Assembly (NCBI GenBank): GCA_042095835.1
Contig: JBELML010000026.1
Coordinates: forward strand, 1 to 54,779
DNA: 54,779 nt
Source of the DNA: DATFKA01 sp042095835
Lineage (GTDB): Bacteria > Bacteroidota > Bacteroidia > Chitinophagales > Saprospiraceae
Reading direction: 5' to 3'
Part shown: positions 14,920 to 23,802 of the stretch, piece after piece
Layout of the letters: every line of letters starts with the position of its first letter
Position numbering within the stretch: the first letter of the stretch is position 1
Program-made: the position numbers and the translations under genes
Notes under the pieces: model-generated
The model's database searches: none
Seen by the model: the letters and a program-made list of their open reading frames with translations, nothing else
Told to the model about the DNA's origin: nothing

Positions 14920-16002
14920 ATGCAAAAATTTATCCCAGGTTTACACTTGAGTAGAATGTATTATGAGCAGGTGGTAAAGAAAATTATTCATGATTTTTTC
15001 CCAAATCTTCAATACTCTGCAGGGCTTATCGATTATGGATCAGATGTTTTAGGATATGATACCACGATTTCTCGAGATCATGAATGGGGACCACGGCTAT
15101 CAATCTATCTTAAAGCAGCAGAAATTGATCAATATGCCCAAAGCCTTAATAAAGTGTTGTCCGAAAATCTCCCCTACGAGTTTGCAGGCTATTCAACAAA
15201 CTTTTCTGGAAAACCAAGTGAAGGCCTCCAACGTTTAGAAAAAATAGAAGAAGGCCCGGTGAATCATAAAATTAGATTTCTCACTATAGAAGGTTTTTTC
15301 AAAGGACACCTGAATCTAAATATTCACCAAGATATCGAAACCAAAAAATGGTTGCTTTTCCCACAGCAAAAATTGAAGACCATAAGATCCGGAGGTATTT
15401 TTCACGATGATTTGAAAATAGAATCAATAAGATCAAAGCTTCACTTTTATCCAAATGAGGTTTGGCTTTACCTGATGGCTTGTGAGTGGTCCCAAATTGC
15501 TCAAGAAGAAGCTTTTGTTGGAAGATGTGGAGATGTCGATGATGAAATTGGCTCAACACTCATAGCTACAAGACTCCTTGAAAAGATAATGAACCTTTGT
15601 TTTCTGATGGAGAAAGAATACGCTCCGTATAGCAAGTGGTTTGGTACCGCTTTTAAGAAACTAAAATCAGCAGAAACTTTACTCCCCGTAATTGAGCAAA
15701 CACTTGATGCTAAAAATTGGAAAGAACGGGAAAAGTATCTTTCAAAAACTTATCAATTATTAGCCGAACAACACAATAGTTTGAAGCTTACGGAGCCCAT
15801 AAACACAAATATTACAACTTATTACGGGCGACCATATCTCGTACTATTCGCAGGTAGATTTGCTGATGCCTTGTTTGAGAAAATCACTGATCCAATCCTA
15901 AAAGAAATTGGTTTGTTAGGATCTATAGATCAATTGACGAGTGTAACCGCAATTCTTGAACATAACCCTACTATTCATAAAATGAGAGACTTATACGCAT
16001 AA
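14920..16002 (+). CDS. DUF4037 domain protein (nucleotidyltransferase-like)
   Basis: A 360-aa cytoplasmic protein. The N-terminal third carries YGSDVLGYDTTISRDHEWGPR, the signature of DUF4037 proteins, which resemble the nucleotidyltransferase fold (Gly-Ser then Asp-x-Asp-type acidic residues). A helical C-terminal domain of about 200 residues follows (from about 160), with WLYLMACEWSQIAQEEAFVGR, also typical of the family. The biochemical function is not established; a nucleotide-transfer or nucleotide-binding role is inferred from the fold. It is a single gene, convergent with the M48 protease gene 46 bases downstream. Confidence 0.8.
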   Translation: MQKFIPGLHLSRMYYEQVVKKIIHDFFPNLQYSAGLIDYGSDVLGYDTTISRDHEWGPRLSIYLKAAEIDQYAQSLNKVLSENLPYEFAGYSTNFSGKPSEGLQRLEKIEEGPVNHKIRFLTIEGFFKGHLNLNIHQDIETKKWLLFPQQKLKTIRSGGIFHDDLKIESIRSKLHFYPNEVWLYLMACEWSQIAQEEAFVGRCGDVDDEIGSTLIATRLLEKIMNLCFLMEKEYAPYSKWFGTAFKKLKSAETLLPVIEQTLDAKNWKEREKYLSKTYQLLAEQHNSLKLTEPINTNITTYYGRPYLVLFAGRFADALFEKITDPILKEIGLLGSIDQLTSVTAILEHNPTIHKMRDLYA

Positions 16003-16048
16003 GAACTTATGTCCTTTTTAGGTGGCATTCATCAAAACACTCTTGTTT

Positions 16049-17143
16049 TTACTTCAACAACTCAAATATCCGCTTGGCCTCCACATTATCTTGATAATTG
16101 CTCTGACTATCGGCTTCAGCAATCGCTTCTTTGATGTAGTCAATCCGTTTTTGGGTGAGCGGATGAGTGCTCATGAATTCGATCATTTTGGAGGCTTGTT
16201 CATGTTCATTTTCGTGCTCAGATAATAAGATTTCAAATAGCTCTATCATTCCATTCGGATCAATGTGCTGCTCAGACATATATTGTAGCCCAACCATATC
16301 GGCTTCTTTCTCATGACCTCTAGAGTAAGCCATTTCACTAAAGGAATGGGCATTTTCTAACAATACCGATGATACGCCGCCAACGTCTCCCGTTAAAACG
16401 GATATGATCATGAAATTACTTAAGGATCGAGCCACTGCTTTGAAAGAATGTCGCTGATTGACGTGGGCTAGCTCGTGTCCCATCACCGCAGCCAAAGCCT
16501 CCCAGCTTTCCATTTCATCTATCAAACCTTTATAAAAGACCATCTGGCCGCCAGGTATAGCAAAAGCATTCTTAACATTTTCATCGGCATAGTCTATTCT
16601 GATATTGTAATCAGAGGAATAACCTACGGCTTTGTAAAAATCCATAAGTAGCTCAGATTTCTCCTCATCAATATCGGTGAAGGTAGAAATGGTCTCGTAA
16701 GCACGTTCACCATATTCTTCTTCAAAGCTCCGAGGAAGAATTTTGACAGCCTGCTCTCCCACATAAGGAGAGATAACAGCTACATAGGCCACAACAACTA
16801 CCGCAATTATTGCCAAGCTGATAAGAACCAAGCGCACCGGATTCATCCGAGTGATCATAAACTGAAAGTTTTTGATCTTTGACTCGTTTTGTAGAACAGT
16901 TCTCATGAATTGATCCGCCTGCCCACCTGTGATCTCAAGCCGCTGTGGAGGAAACTCATCTCCATAGGTCAATAATACCTTATTACCAGTGGCAAAACTC
17001 TCTGAATTAATCTTTGATTTTTCCCAATGCATATCAATCGCTCCGCTTAAATCAGCGGAGCTTATATGTATGCCATCGTCAGTCTCTTTGATAGATACCT
17101 GATGTACTTTCGAGCTCTGTCCATCGAAATATTTAGCTTGCAT
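16049..17143 (-). CDS. membrane-anchored M48-family metalloprotease
   Basis: A 364-aa zinc protease. An N-terminal beta-rich region of about 95 residues precedes one transmembrane segment (about 104-124). The catalytic domain then has HELAH at 223-227 (zinc ligands His223 and His227, catalytic Glu224) and a third ligand Glu in RGHEKEADMVG. These are the signatures of the BepA/Oma1-like M48B/C group that degrades misfolded envelope or membrane proteins. It follows a DUF898 gene by 23 bases on the same strand; the pair occurs together in other bacteria, suggesting a shared envelope quality-control role. The N-terminal extension is longer than in plain periplasmic members. Confidence 0.9.
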   Translation of the reverse strand: MQAKYFDGQSSKVHQVSIKETDDGIHISSADLSGAIDMHWEKSKINSESFATGNKVLLTYGDEFPPQRLEITGGQADQFMRTVLQNESKIKNFQFMITRMNPVRLVLISLAIIAVVVVAYVAVISPYVGEQAVKILPRSFEEEYGERAYETISTFTDIDEEKSELLMDFYKAVGYSSDYNIRIDYADENVKNAFAIPGGQMVFYKGLIDEMESWEALAAVMGHELAHVNQRHSFKAVARSLSNFMIISVLTGDVGGVSSVLLENAHSFSEMAYSRGHEKEADMVGLQYMSEQHIDPNGMIELFEILLSEHENEHEQASKMIEFMSTHPLTQKRIDYIKEAIAEADSQSNYQDNVEAKRIFELLK

Positions 17144-17166
17144 GTTCTTTTGATTTAAAGATCTAC

Positions 17167-18132
17167 CTAAAAGTCGAAACCTACATCCAGAATATCGCTG
17201 AACCCGTCACCAGTTGCATCCCGATAGTCTTGTTCCGTTTGTTTCAAGGCATCATAGTCAAACTCTTCGGGTAGTTCGATGTGGTCAAAGTACATTCTCA
17301 TGGAGCGCATGAGTGCCCAAGGATAGCCAATGCCTAAAGTGCAAGCCGTCAGTAGAAAATTGGATACAATTACTCCAAAGGCTGTACTTCCTTGAAGATT
17401 GGAGTACAAGCGTATTTCCTGTTCTTCGTCAGCTAAAGTGGTATTGTTGACCGTGAAATTGAATCGGTTCTTCATAAAGAAAGGAATGTATAAATACAGG
17501 GTTAAAGGCGTTAAAATGGCCCCTAGTATGTTTATACCAAACAGTTCTCCTCCATCACCACGGAAATTGAACCGCAGGTCTCCAATTTTAGTATGAGAAA
17601 ATAAATACTGCTGAATTTTTACCCTCATCCAGGCGCCATAAATACCAAAAGTGACAATGGTCAAAAGTAATTGGCCTAAGAACAGCCCCAAAAATTCCTT
17701 AAATTCTCCATCAAAAGAGAAATGGATACCACGCCATGATGTCCGTGATACTCGATATTTCCAAGCGCCAAAAATGGCAAAAGGCAACAATATGAGGAGT
17801 AAAATATAAAACAGACCAATGAACCATAGACCGTAGGTACTTTGAGCTGCAAAAGTGATACTTATCCAGAAACCAACGAGTATCACATAGGCTATGACAA
17901 AACCACGGAAAATCTCTTTTCCATTGCCATTAAATACAAAACGAGAACCTTTGAATTCTGTCTCATTCCAAAGGTATTTGCGGTAGGCTACTTTAGCCCA
18001 AGGGTAATAAAAACCTAATGTGATAATGGTGAGGATGAGGTTGAGCGCAATAATGCCAAGGAATGCAGCACCATCGCCAAAAAAGGATAGACGTACATTG
18101 TCTTCCTCAATAATGGGATCCAAATTATCCAT
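17167..18132 (-). CDS. DUF898 (YjgN-like) multi-pass membrane protein
   Basis: A 321-aa inner-membrane protein with about six to seven hydrophobic helices. Two or three copies of the DUF898 motif are seen: an N-terminal TLGFYYPWAKVAYRKYLW with ETEFKGSRFVFNGNGKEIF, and a second TFGIYGAWMRVKIQQYLF with KIGDLRFNFRGDGGELF. A third TLGIGYPWALMRSMRMYF lies near the end. The family's function is unknown. It is first in an operon with the M48 protease, which may act on the same substrates. The last 40 residues are acidic and soluble. Confidence 0.88.
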   Translation of the reverse strand: MDNLDPIIEEDNVRLSFFGDGAAFLGIIALNLILTIITLGFYYPWAKVAYRKYLWNETEFKGSRFVFNGNGKEIFRGFVIAYVILVGFWISITFAAQSTYGLWFIGLFYILLLILLPFAIFGAWKYRVSRTSWRGIHFSFDGEFKEFLGLFLGQLLLTIVTFGIYGAWMRVKIQQYLFSHTKIGDLRFNFRGDGGELFGINILGAILTPLTLYLYIPFFMKNRFNFTVNNTTLADEEQEIRLYSNLQGSTAFGVIVSNFLLTACTLGIGYPWALMRSMRMYFDHIELPEEFDYDALKQTEQDYRDATGDGFSDILDVGFDF

Positions 18133-18289
18133 GTGTGTTAAGTGGGTTTGAATTAGAAAAATATGCGCTACAGGTTTTAATGGTTTTCATATATTCTGCC
18201 CTGTAGTGACATATCAAAATACAGAAAATGTTTTAATATCGTTCCTAAGGTTTTGTTTTAGCAGAAAAAATGCTCGATTTTTTCGATAA

Positions 18290-18454
18290 ATGGGCCTATT
18301 TATACGCTTAACCCAATTTTTAGGCACCTACCTTAGGGGTACAAAAGCCTATAGTACCTCTTATTACAAAGATAACAGAGCACCAGCCCAAAGAAAAAGT
18401 GTGTTAGAGAATTGGTTAGCATGGGCAGATCGTTGTATCAATAAAGATGATTAG
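18290..18454 (+). CDS. possible small protein (54 aa), unknown
   Basis: ATG 18290 opens a 54-codon frame ending in TAG at 18452. The product is basic at the N-terminus, with GLFIRLTQFLGTYLRGTKAY, then QRKSVLENWLAWADRC. The composition looks protein-like (Trp, Leu and charged residues in an amphipathic C-terminal helix). I recognise no family. It lies alone in the 380-bp divergent gap between DUF898 and the VOC gene. It could be a small regulatory or membrane-associated protein, the tail of a lost gene, or chance. Confidence 0.35.
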   Translation: MGLFIRLTQFLGTYLRGTKAYSTSYYKDNRAPAQRKSVLENWLAWADRCINKDD

Positions 18455-18511
18455 CAGAATTTTAAATTTAAAAATTACTTCGTATTATCACCAATCCTAT
18501 ACGATTAGAAA

Positions 18512-18895
18512 ATGCTGCATTCCATTCATCACATCGCCATCATTTGTTCAAACTATCAACGATCTAAAGCCTTCTATACCCAAGTTTTAGGTTTGGAGGT
18601 GCTACAGGAAGTTTATCGGGAACAACGAGATTCCTATAAATGTGATTTAGGATTAAACGGTCAATATGTGATTGAACTATTTTCTTTCCCCAATCCACCT
18701 GCCAGGGTTTCCCGGCCAGAGGCCTCTGGATTGCGTCATCTCGCATTTGCAGTCGACAATGTAGCGCAGGCAAAGCAGCAATTAGAGAAAAATGGGGTAG
18801 AGGTAGAGCCCATTCGAGTAGATCCTTACACGGGCAAGAAGTTTTCCTTTTTTGCTGATCCTGATGATTTGCCGATTGAAATTTATGAGCGATGA
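18512..18895 (+). CDS. VOC-family protein, YaeR/GloA2-like
   Basis: A 127-aa single-chain VOC protein. The N-terminus SIHHIAIICSNYQRSKAFYTQVLGL and the second-half motifs GLRHLAFAVDN and DPDDLPIEIYE match the YaeR/GloA2 group almost residue for residue. The metal ligands are the His of HHIA, the His of LRHLAF and the C-terminal Glu. The family is glyoxalase-like and the physiological substrate is uncertain. Its stop codon abuts the stop codon of the convergent T9SS protein gene (18896) with no gap. Confidence 0.88.
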   Translation: MLHSIHHIAIICSNYQRSKAFYTQVLGLEVLQEVYREQRDSYKCDLGLNGQYVIELFSFPNPPARVSRPEASGLRHLAFAVDNVAQAKQQLEKNGVEVEPIRVDPYTGKKFSFFADPDDLPIEIYER

Positions 18896-21379
18896 TTATT
18901 GCTTAAAAAATCGTTGGCTCAAGGTCGACCTAGCATTAGTTGCCTTGACCGTATAAATGCCACTTTGCAAGTAATCAATGGTTAGGGTTTGCTTAGTATT
19001 AGAAAGATTTTGCTGGAGTACCTGCCTACCTGCCTGATCATAAATAAAAACTTCTAAGTCAGTATCCCAAGACCTAGGAAGACTGATTTGTAAGTCTGAA
19101 AAAGCTGGGTTTGGATAAACGAGCAACTGCTGGTTTCCGGCCGCTCGATAGAAAATAGAGCGTACAGGGTGATGCTCAAAGTTGCCATCAAAGTCTATTT
19201 GTTTAAGCCGATAATAATTAATTCCCGGATTAGGGTGCTCATCAATAAAAGCATAGTACATGGGAATATGGATAGTACCTTGTCCATTTAGAAAGCCAAT
19301 TGCCTCAAAGTCAATACCATCTGTACTACGCTCAATGGCAAAGTGGCTATTATTGACCTCATTGGCAGTTTGCCATTCTAGATGTACCTGCTCCTCAATT
19401 AACTGGGCTTCAAATGACACCAGTTCTACCGGAAGGTTGGCCTCACCCCTTGGGCAAGTTGAAGAAATTTGAGTAGCAGGTAGCGCCATATTCGAAGCAT
19501 AAAGTCGGATATTATCTATCGCGACGTCTTCATCACCATCGTTGAGATTGTCGATTGCGACCCTAAGGTCTGCACTAGTACCTGTACCATTGATGCCTAC
19601 ACAATATCCAGTAAAAGTACTAGTGATCATTGCCCCTGTTCCGCTGCCATCACAGTTATTATCAATTCCTGGTACAGAATTTCCTCCCAGAGCATCAGAG
19701 ATTTGAATAATACTACCAAAGCTGCCTGCATTATCAAAATCGATCTGGAAAGCAACCGAGGAGTTTCCATCCCAATCTTGATTACCATCGGTACTCTCAT
19801 CTTCAGCAATTTCATAACAAAGGAATAGGGCAGAAGCTGTACTCACATCAATGTCTTCGAAAGTAACATTTACGCTAGAGGAGGAATTGCAGGCGGCTTC
19901 TGCATTAGTATCCTGTGCCCCTAGAAAAGAACCACCATCTCCACCACTAAAGTTGGTACTACTACCTATTTCATTTCCGCAGCCTTCTCCATTCTGGCAA
20001 ACTATTCCAAAATAATCTTCTGCACCATCATTACATTGCCCATTGGTGAAATTGGTTGCCACCGTTCCCGTATTATCATCAAAGTCCTCGATGAATAGTA
20101 ATCCGTCTGGTGTGACCATCACTTCTACACCCGAACTCCAAGAGGTACCTGTACGAGTAAAGACCTTGACAAAATAGGTCGTGAAATTTGTTAAACTAGT
20201 TAAGGTAAAAGCATTGCCTCCTCCTTTGAAAACGGGGAACTCAGGACTAGTGAAATCTCCCTGGCCATCGCTACCACTACCATATGCTGCATTAGCCGAA
20301 TAGCCAAGCCCTGAGCCAGATGGAGTGCCTGTGATGGTAGCGGTACTTGCAATTACGAGTACCTCGTCAAAGCAGCTAGGGTCTGTCCATTGGATAGTTG
20401 CTTCGTTATTTTTACCAAGTGCTGAGAGCATGGTTACATTCGTTGGGGTGGCACAGATAGTGGTCCCAGTGCCCGTTAATGCGGAGAGATTGTAGCATGG
20501 AACAATGGCATTATATTCAAAAATAGCGAAGTGGTAGGTAGTTGTTTCTGATAGACTTGATAAATTAATATTTCCTGTCCCAGCATTGGTTCCATTAGCT
20601 AGGCCGTTGAATACAACGAAATTACCACTACCAACTTCATCTCCGCTGCCAAAAGCCGCATTTGCAGTGTAGGAAACACCTTCTGTTGGAGCCGCATCTA
20701 CCGCACTACCTGCCTTCGCTAACACCAGAACACCACCGTCGCCATTTCCTCTGGTAAAACTGATATCCATAGTGTTTGCTCCCAGGTTGGTAGCCGAAAA
20801 AGTAGTAGCTTGGATCGATGGGGCTATACAAGTTACACTCCCACTCACGATGATGTCATTACCTGCGTTATCACCTGGGCCCCAGGTACCAATATCGTTG
20901 CCGGCTGAAAACCCATATATTCTAAACTCAATGGCTGAGGCTTGATTGGAGATATTTAAGTTGATCACATCTTGCAGGAGGTTGGTATTAGGACTTGTAA
21001 AAGTTCCTAAGTCTGTCGAAAAACCATCGATGCTTGACCTTAGTGCAAATGAGGTTGGACCTTGACTGGATCGCTCATGTTTGATTTCAATACTGGTGAT
21101 GCTTACCTGGTATCCCGCATTTGGACTAACTGTAAAGGAAAGATAATCCGTCAAATCTAGTGTATTTAAGGACCAGTTTTTAGAATTGAAGCGATCCTGG
21201 TTATTCTGACCACTTAAACCACTACCACGGCTGATGGTAGAGCTAGCTAAATTAGCGTCGTTCGTATTAGAATTAACAGTAGCCTCGCTTCCGCCTATAC
21301 CGTCAAATTCAAAGGTCAATATCTGGCCAAAAGAAATGCTTGTAGCTAGCAGGAATAGAACAGGTAGTATCTTTTTCAT
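18896..21379 (-). CDS. large T9SS-secreted protein with fibronectin-III-like regions
   Basis: An 827-aa secreted protein with a signal peptide (MKKILPVLFLLATSISFGQ). The N-terminal domain (about 20-180) resembles the choice-of-anchor type in which a strand-rich module describes FEFDG...SSTISRGSG. Two Fn3-like modules follow (about 185-310 and 315-430), then a beta-rich domain of about 200 residues with NFTNGQCNDGAEDYFG and paired Cys. The end has VSFEAQLIEEQVHLEWQTANEVNNSHF, the usual linker before a T9SS type A sorting domain (YPNPAFSDLQISLP). A role in adhesion or matrix binding is an inference from architecture; no catalytic motif is seen. Confidence 0.82.
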   Translation of the reverse strand: MKKILPVLFLLATSISFGQILTFEFDGIGGSEATVNSNTNDANLASSTISRGSGLSGQNNQDRFNSKNWSLNTLDLTDYLSFTVSPNAGYQVSITSIEIKHERSSQGPTSFALRSSIDGFSTDLGTFTSPNTNLLQDVINLNISNQASAIEFRIYGFSAGNDIGTWGPGDNAGNDIIVSGSVTCIAPSIQATTFSATNLGANTMDISFTRGNGDGGVLVLAKAGSAVDAAPTEGVSYTANAAFGSGDEVGSGNFVVFNGLANGTNAGTGNINLSSLSETTTYHFAIFEYNAIVPCYNLSALTGTGTTICATPTNVTMLSALGKNNEATIQWTDPSCFDEVLVIASTATITGTPSGSGLGYSANAAYGSGSDGQGDFTSPEFPVFKGGGNAFTLTSLTNFTTYFVKVFTRTGTSWSSGVEVMVTPDGLLFIEDFDDNTGTVATNFTNGQCNDGAEDYFGIVCQNGEGCGNEIGSSTNFSGGDGGSFLGAQDTNAEAACNSSSSVNVTFEDIDVSTASALFLCYEIAEDESTDGNQDWDGNSSVAFQIDFDNAGSFGSIIQISDALGGNSVPGIDNNCDGSGTGAMITSTFTGYCVGINGTGTSADLRVAIDNLNDGDEDVAIDNIRLYASNMALPATQISSTCPRGEANLPVELVSFEAQLIEEQVHLEWQTANEVNNSHFAIERSTDGIDFEAIGFLNGQGTIHIPMYYAFIDEHPNPGINYYRLKQIDFDGNFEHHPVRSIFYRAAGNQQLLVYPNPAFSDLQISLPRSWDTDLEVFIYDQAGRQVLQQNLSNTKQTLTIDYLQSGIYTVKATNARSTLSQRFFKQ

Positions 21380-21605
21380 GAGTGTATTGTGAAGGACTAA
21401 ACAAAAATGTCGTCCGGAAATATACGTATTGTTGTGCGCTAGGTTGTAGATATCGCATTAAATATTTATGAAAAATTAGATATAAAGTCCTTCTCTTTAG
21501 CTCTATAGTTTAGAGATGTGCTGCTGTTAGAATTGTAGATTCAATATCTTTTCTTCGCGAATCTTTCATTACATTAGCTTAAAGCCAACCAACCAATCAA
21601 ATTAA

Positions 21606-23276
21606 ATGATGACAGATTCTCAAATCGCTAAATCGATAGCCCTTAAGCGTATCGAGGAGATCGCTGCACAGCTCGATATTCCTCAAGATCAGTTACAACA
21701 GTATGGTCCTTTTATTGCTAAACTTCCATTATCCTTGATCAAGAAGGAGGAAATTCACCAAAGTAAGCTCATTTTGGTGACGGCTATTTCACCGACGCCG
21801 GCTGGCGAAGGCAAAACCACCCTCTCCATTGGCCTTTCTCAAGCACTTAATCAAATCGGTAAAAAATCGATGGTTGTCCTTAGGGAGCCATCCCTAGGCC
21901 CTGTATTTGGTATAAAAGGCGGTGCAGCAGGCGGTGGTTATGCTCAAGTACTCCCTATGGAAGATATTAACCTCCATTTTACAGGAGATATCGCAGCAGT
22001 TGAGAAAGCTCATAACCTACTAGCAGCCCTCATCGATAATAACCTCCAGCGGAAAGATGGTGGACTAGGACTAGACCCAAGAAGAATCACATGGAAAAGA
22101 GTGATGGATATGAATGATCGCGCTCTGCGCCATCTGACGATCGGACTAGGCGGTACAAGTAATGGCATTCCCAGAGAGTCAGGTTTTGATATTGCCGTAG
22201 CTTCGGAGGTCATGGCGATTCTGTGTTTATCAGAAGGTATCGGAGATTTGAAACAGCGCCTTGGTAATATATTGATCGGTTTTAGGGCAGACCGATCTCC
22301 CGTTTATGCCAAGGATTTAAAAGCCCAAGGAGCAATGGCCGCCTTACTCAAGCACGCTATCAAACCTAATTTGGTACAGACGATTGAAGGTACACCAGCC
22401 ATCATACATGGAGGGCCTTTTGCTAATATTGCCCAAGGCACCAATTCGGTGTTAGCTACCAAGATGGGCTTGTCTTTATCTGATTATGTGGTTACAGAGG
22501 CTGGCTTTGGGAGCGACTTAGGGGCTGAGAAATTTTTTGATATCAAATGTCAAAGTGCTGGACTACAACCTAAAGCAGCAGTATACGTAGCGACCATTAG
22601 AGCCTTAAAATATCATGGCGGAAAACCTCTCAAACAGTTAAAAGAGCCAGATGCCCTAGCAGTGGGCAAAGGTTTGGTCAATCTCGATAAGCACCTGGAG
22701 AATAGTCGACTTTTTGGTGTTCCGGCAGTAGTGGCGATCAATCGCTTTAGTAGCGATACCGAAGAGGAAATCCAAGTAGTGAAAGCTCACTGTCAAGCTA
22801 AAGGATTTCCTGTAGAAATAGCAGAGGTTTGGGAAAAAGGAGGAGAAGGCGGATTAGCCCTAGCAAAAGCGGTGGCCTCCATCTGCGATCAGGATAAAAC
22901 GCATTTCAAAGCCCTCTATGAATGGTCCCAACCCCTCGAAGAAAAAATTAGTACCATTGCTACTCAAATTTATGGCGCTGATAAAGTAATTTACAGCCGA
23001 AAAGCAGGTTTGCACCTAAAACGTATAAAAAGACTTGGTTTGGATCATCTTGCTATTTGTATGGCGAAAACCCAAAAGTCACTATCCGATAATCCCGCTT
23101 TGATCGGTCGACCTGAAGGGTTTACCATCCATATTCGAGAGATTGAGATTGCCGCTGGTGCTGGTTTTTTGGTCCCTATTACGGGCGATATCATGCGTAT
23201 GCCCGGATTGCCATCAAAACCTTCAGCAGAGTTTATCGATATCGACGAAGAAGGTAACATAACAGGCCTTTTTTAA
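21606..23276 (+). CDS. fhs: formate--tetrahydrofolate ligase
   Basis: Full-length enzyme of 556 aa, the usual size. It makes 10-formyl-THF from formate, THF and ATP in one-carbon metabolism. The P-loop TPAGEGKTT is at 64-72, and both family signatures are present (GIKGGAAGGGYAQV and VATIRALKYHGG). The start is at tandem ATGs (21606 or 21609); the first is used here. It is preceded by 226 bases with no recognisable folate riboswitch and followed by an SRPBCC gene 79 bases downstream. All conserved blocks look intact. Confidence 0.97.
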   Translation: MMTDSQIAKSIALKRIEEIAAQLDIPQDQLQQYGPFIAKLPLSLIKKEEIHQSKLILVTAISPTPAGEGKTTLSIGLSQALNQIGKKSMVVLREPSLGPVFGIKGGAAGGGYAQVLPMEDINLHFTGDIAAVEKAHNLLAALIDNNLQRKDGGLGLDPRRITWKRVMDMNDRALRHLTIGLGGTSNGIPRESGFDIAVASEVMAILCLSEGIGDLKQRLGNILIGFRADRSPVYAKDLKAQGAMAALLKHAIKPNLVQTIEGTPAIIHGGPFANIAQGTNSVLATKMGLSLSDYVVTEAGFGSDLGAEKFFDIKCQSAGLQPKAAVYVATIRALKYHGGKPLKQLKEPDALAVGKGLVNLDKHLENSRLFGVPAVVAINRFSSDTEEEIQVVKAHCQAKGFPVEIAEVWEKGGEGGLALAKAVASICDQDKTHFKALYEWSQPLEEKISTIATQIYGADKVIYSRKAGLHLKRIKRLGLDHLAICMAKTQKSLSDNPALIGRPEGFTIHIREIEIAAGAGFLVPITGDIMRMPGLPSKPSAEFIDIDEEGNITGLF

Positions 23277-23355
23277 AGAAAATAAACCCATTATCGCGTT
23301 ACAGCATTAGAACATTCAATCATTTCTCCCATAGGAAAAGACATATAAACAAACA

Positions 23356-23787
23356 ATGCAAATTCAAGAATCTATTTTCATACAGGCTGCACCAGAGGAC
23401 ATCTATCGATACTTGATCGATGTGGAGAATAGAAAGGAATATATCCCTTTGCTAGATGAGGTGATCATCAAGGGCGATGGGCCTTTGCAAGTGGGCTCCC
23501 AATACATTGAAGTAGCGACTATCGCGGGCCGACAATTGAGAACTACCTACGAAATAACTCACATGGTCGACCCTCAATTGATCAGCGTCAAGACCGTAGA
23601 AAGTATCTTTCCTATCATGGTAGACATTTACCTGGAGCTCATTGATGAGGAGACCAAGCTATCTCTTCAAGTCGACTTCACGCTATCGGGAATCTATAGA
23701 ATAGGGGCACCAGTAGTGAATAGAATCGTTGAGCACCAGTCAAAGTCTATTCTTCGTCGACTGAAGTATATCATCGAAGCCACCTAG
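23356..23787 (+). CDS. SRPBCC-family protein (coenzyme Q-binding/START-like)
   Basis: A 143-aa soluble protein with the classic SRPBCC start: IQESIFIQAAPEDIYRYLIDVENRKEYIPLLDEV, in which an APxxxY helix is followed by N-x-x-x-Y/W. A strand-rich core and a long amphipathic C-terminal helix (RIVEHQSKSILRRLKYIIEA) complete the fold. It probably binds a lipid or other hydrophobic ligand; the ligand is unknown. It lies downstream of fhs with the same orientation and is convergent with the next gene across 15 bases. Confidence 0.85.
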   Translation: MQIQESIFIQAAPEDIYRYLIDVENRKEYIPLLDEVIIKGDGPLQVGSQYIEVATIAGRQLRTTYEITHMVDPQLISVKTVESIFPIMVDIYLELIDEETKLSLQVDFTLSGIYRIGAPVVNRIVEHQSKSILRRLKYIIEAT

Positions 23788-23802
23788 TTTGATTCCATAC
23801 AA

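Noticed and set aside
21380..21605. Possible folate riboswitch upstream of fhs
   Set aside because: No paired helices with conserved loop sequence could be identified; the region looks like an ordinary AT-rich divergent promoter.
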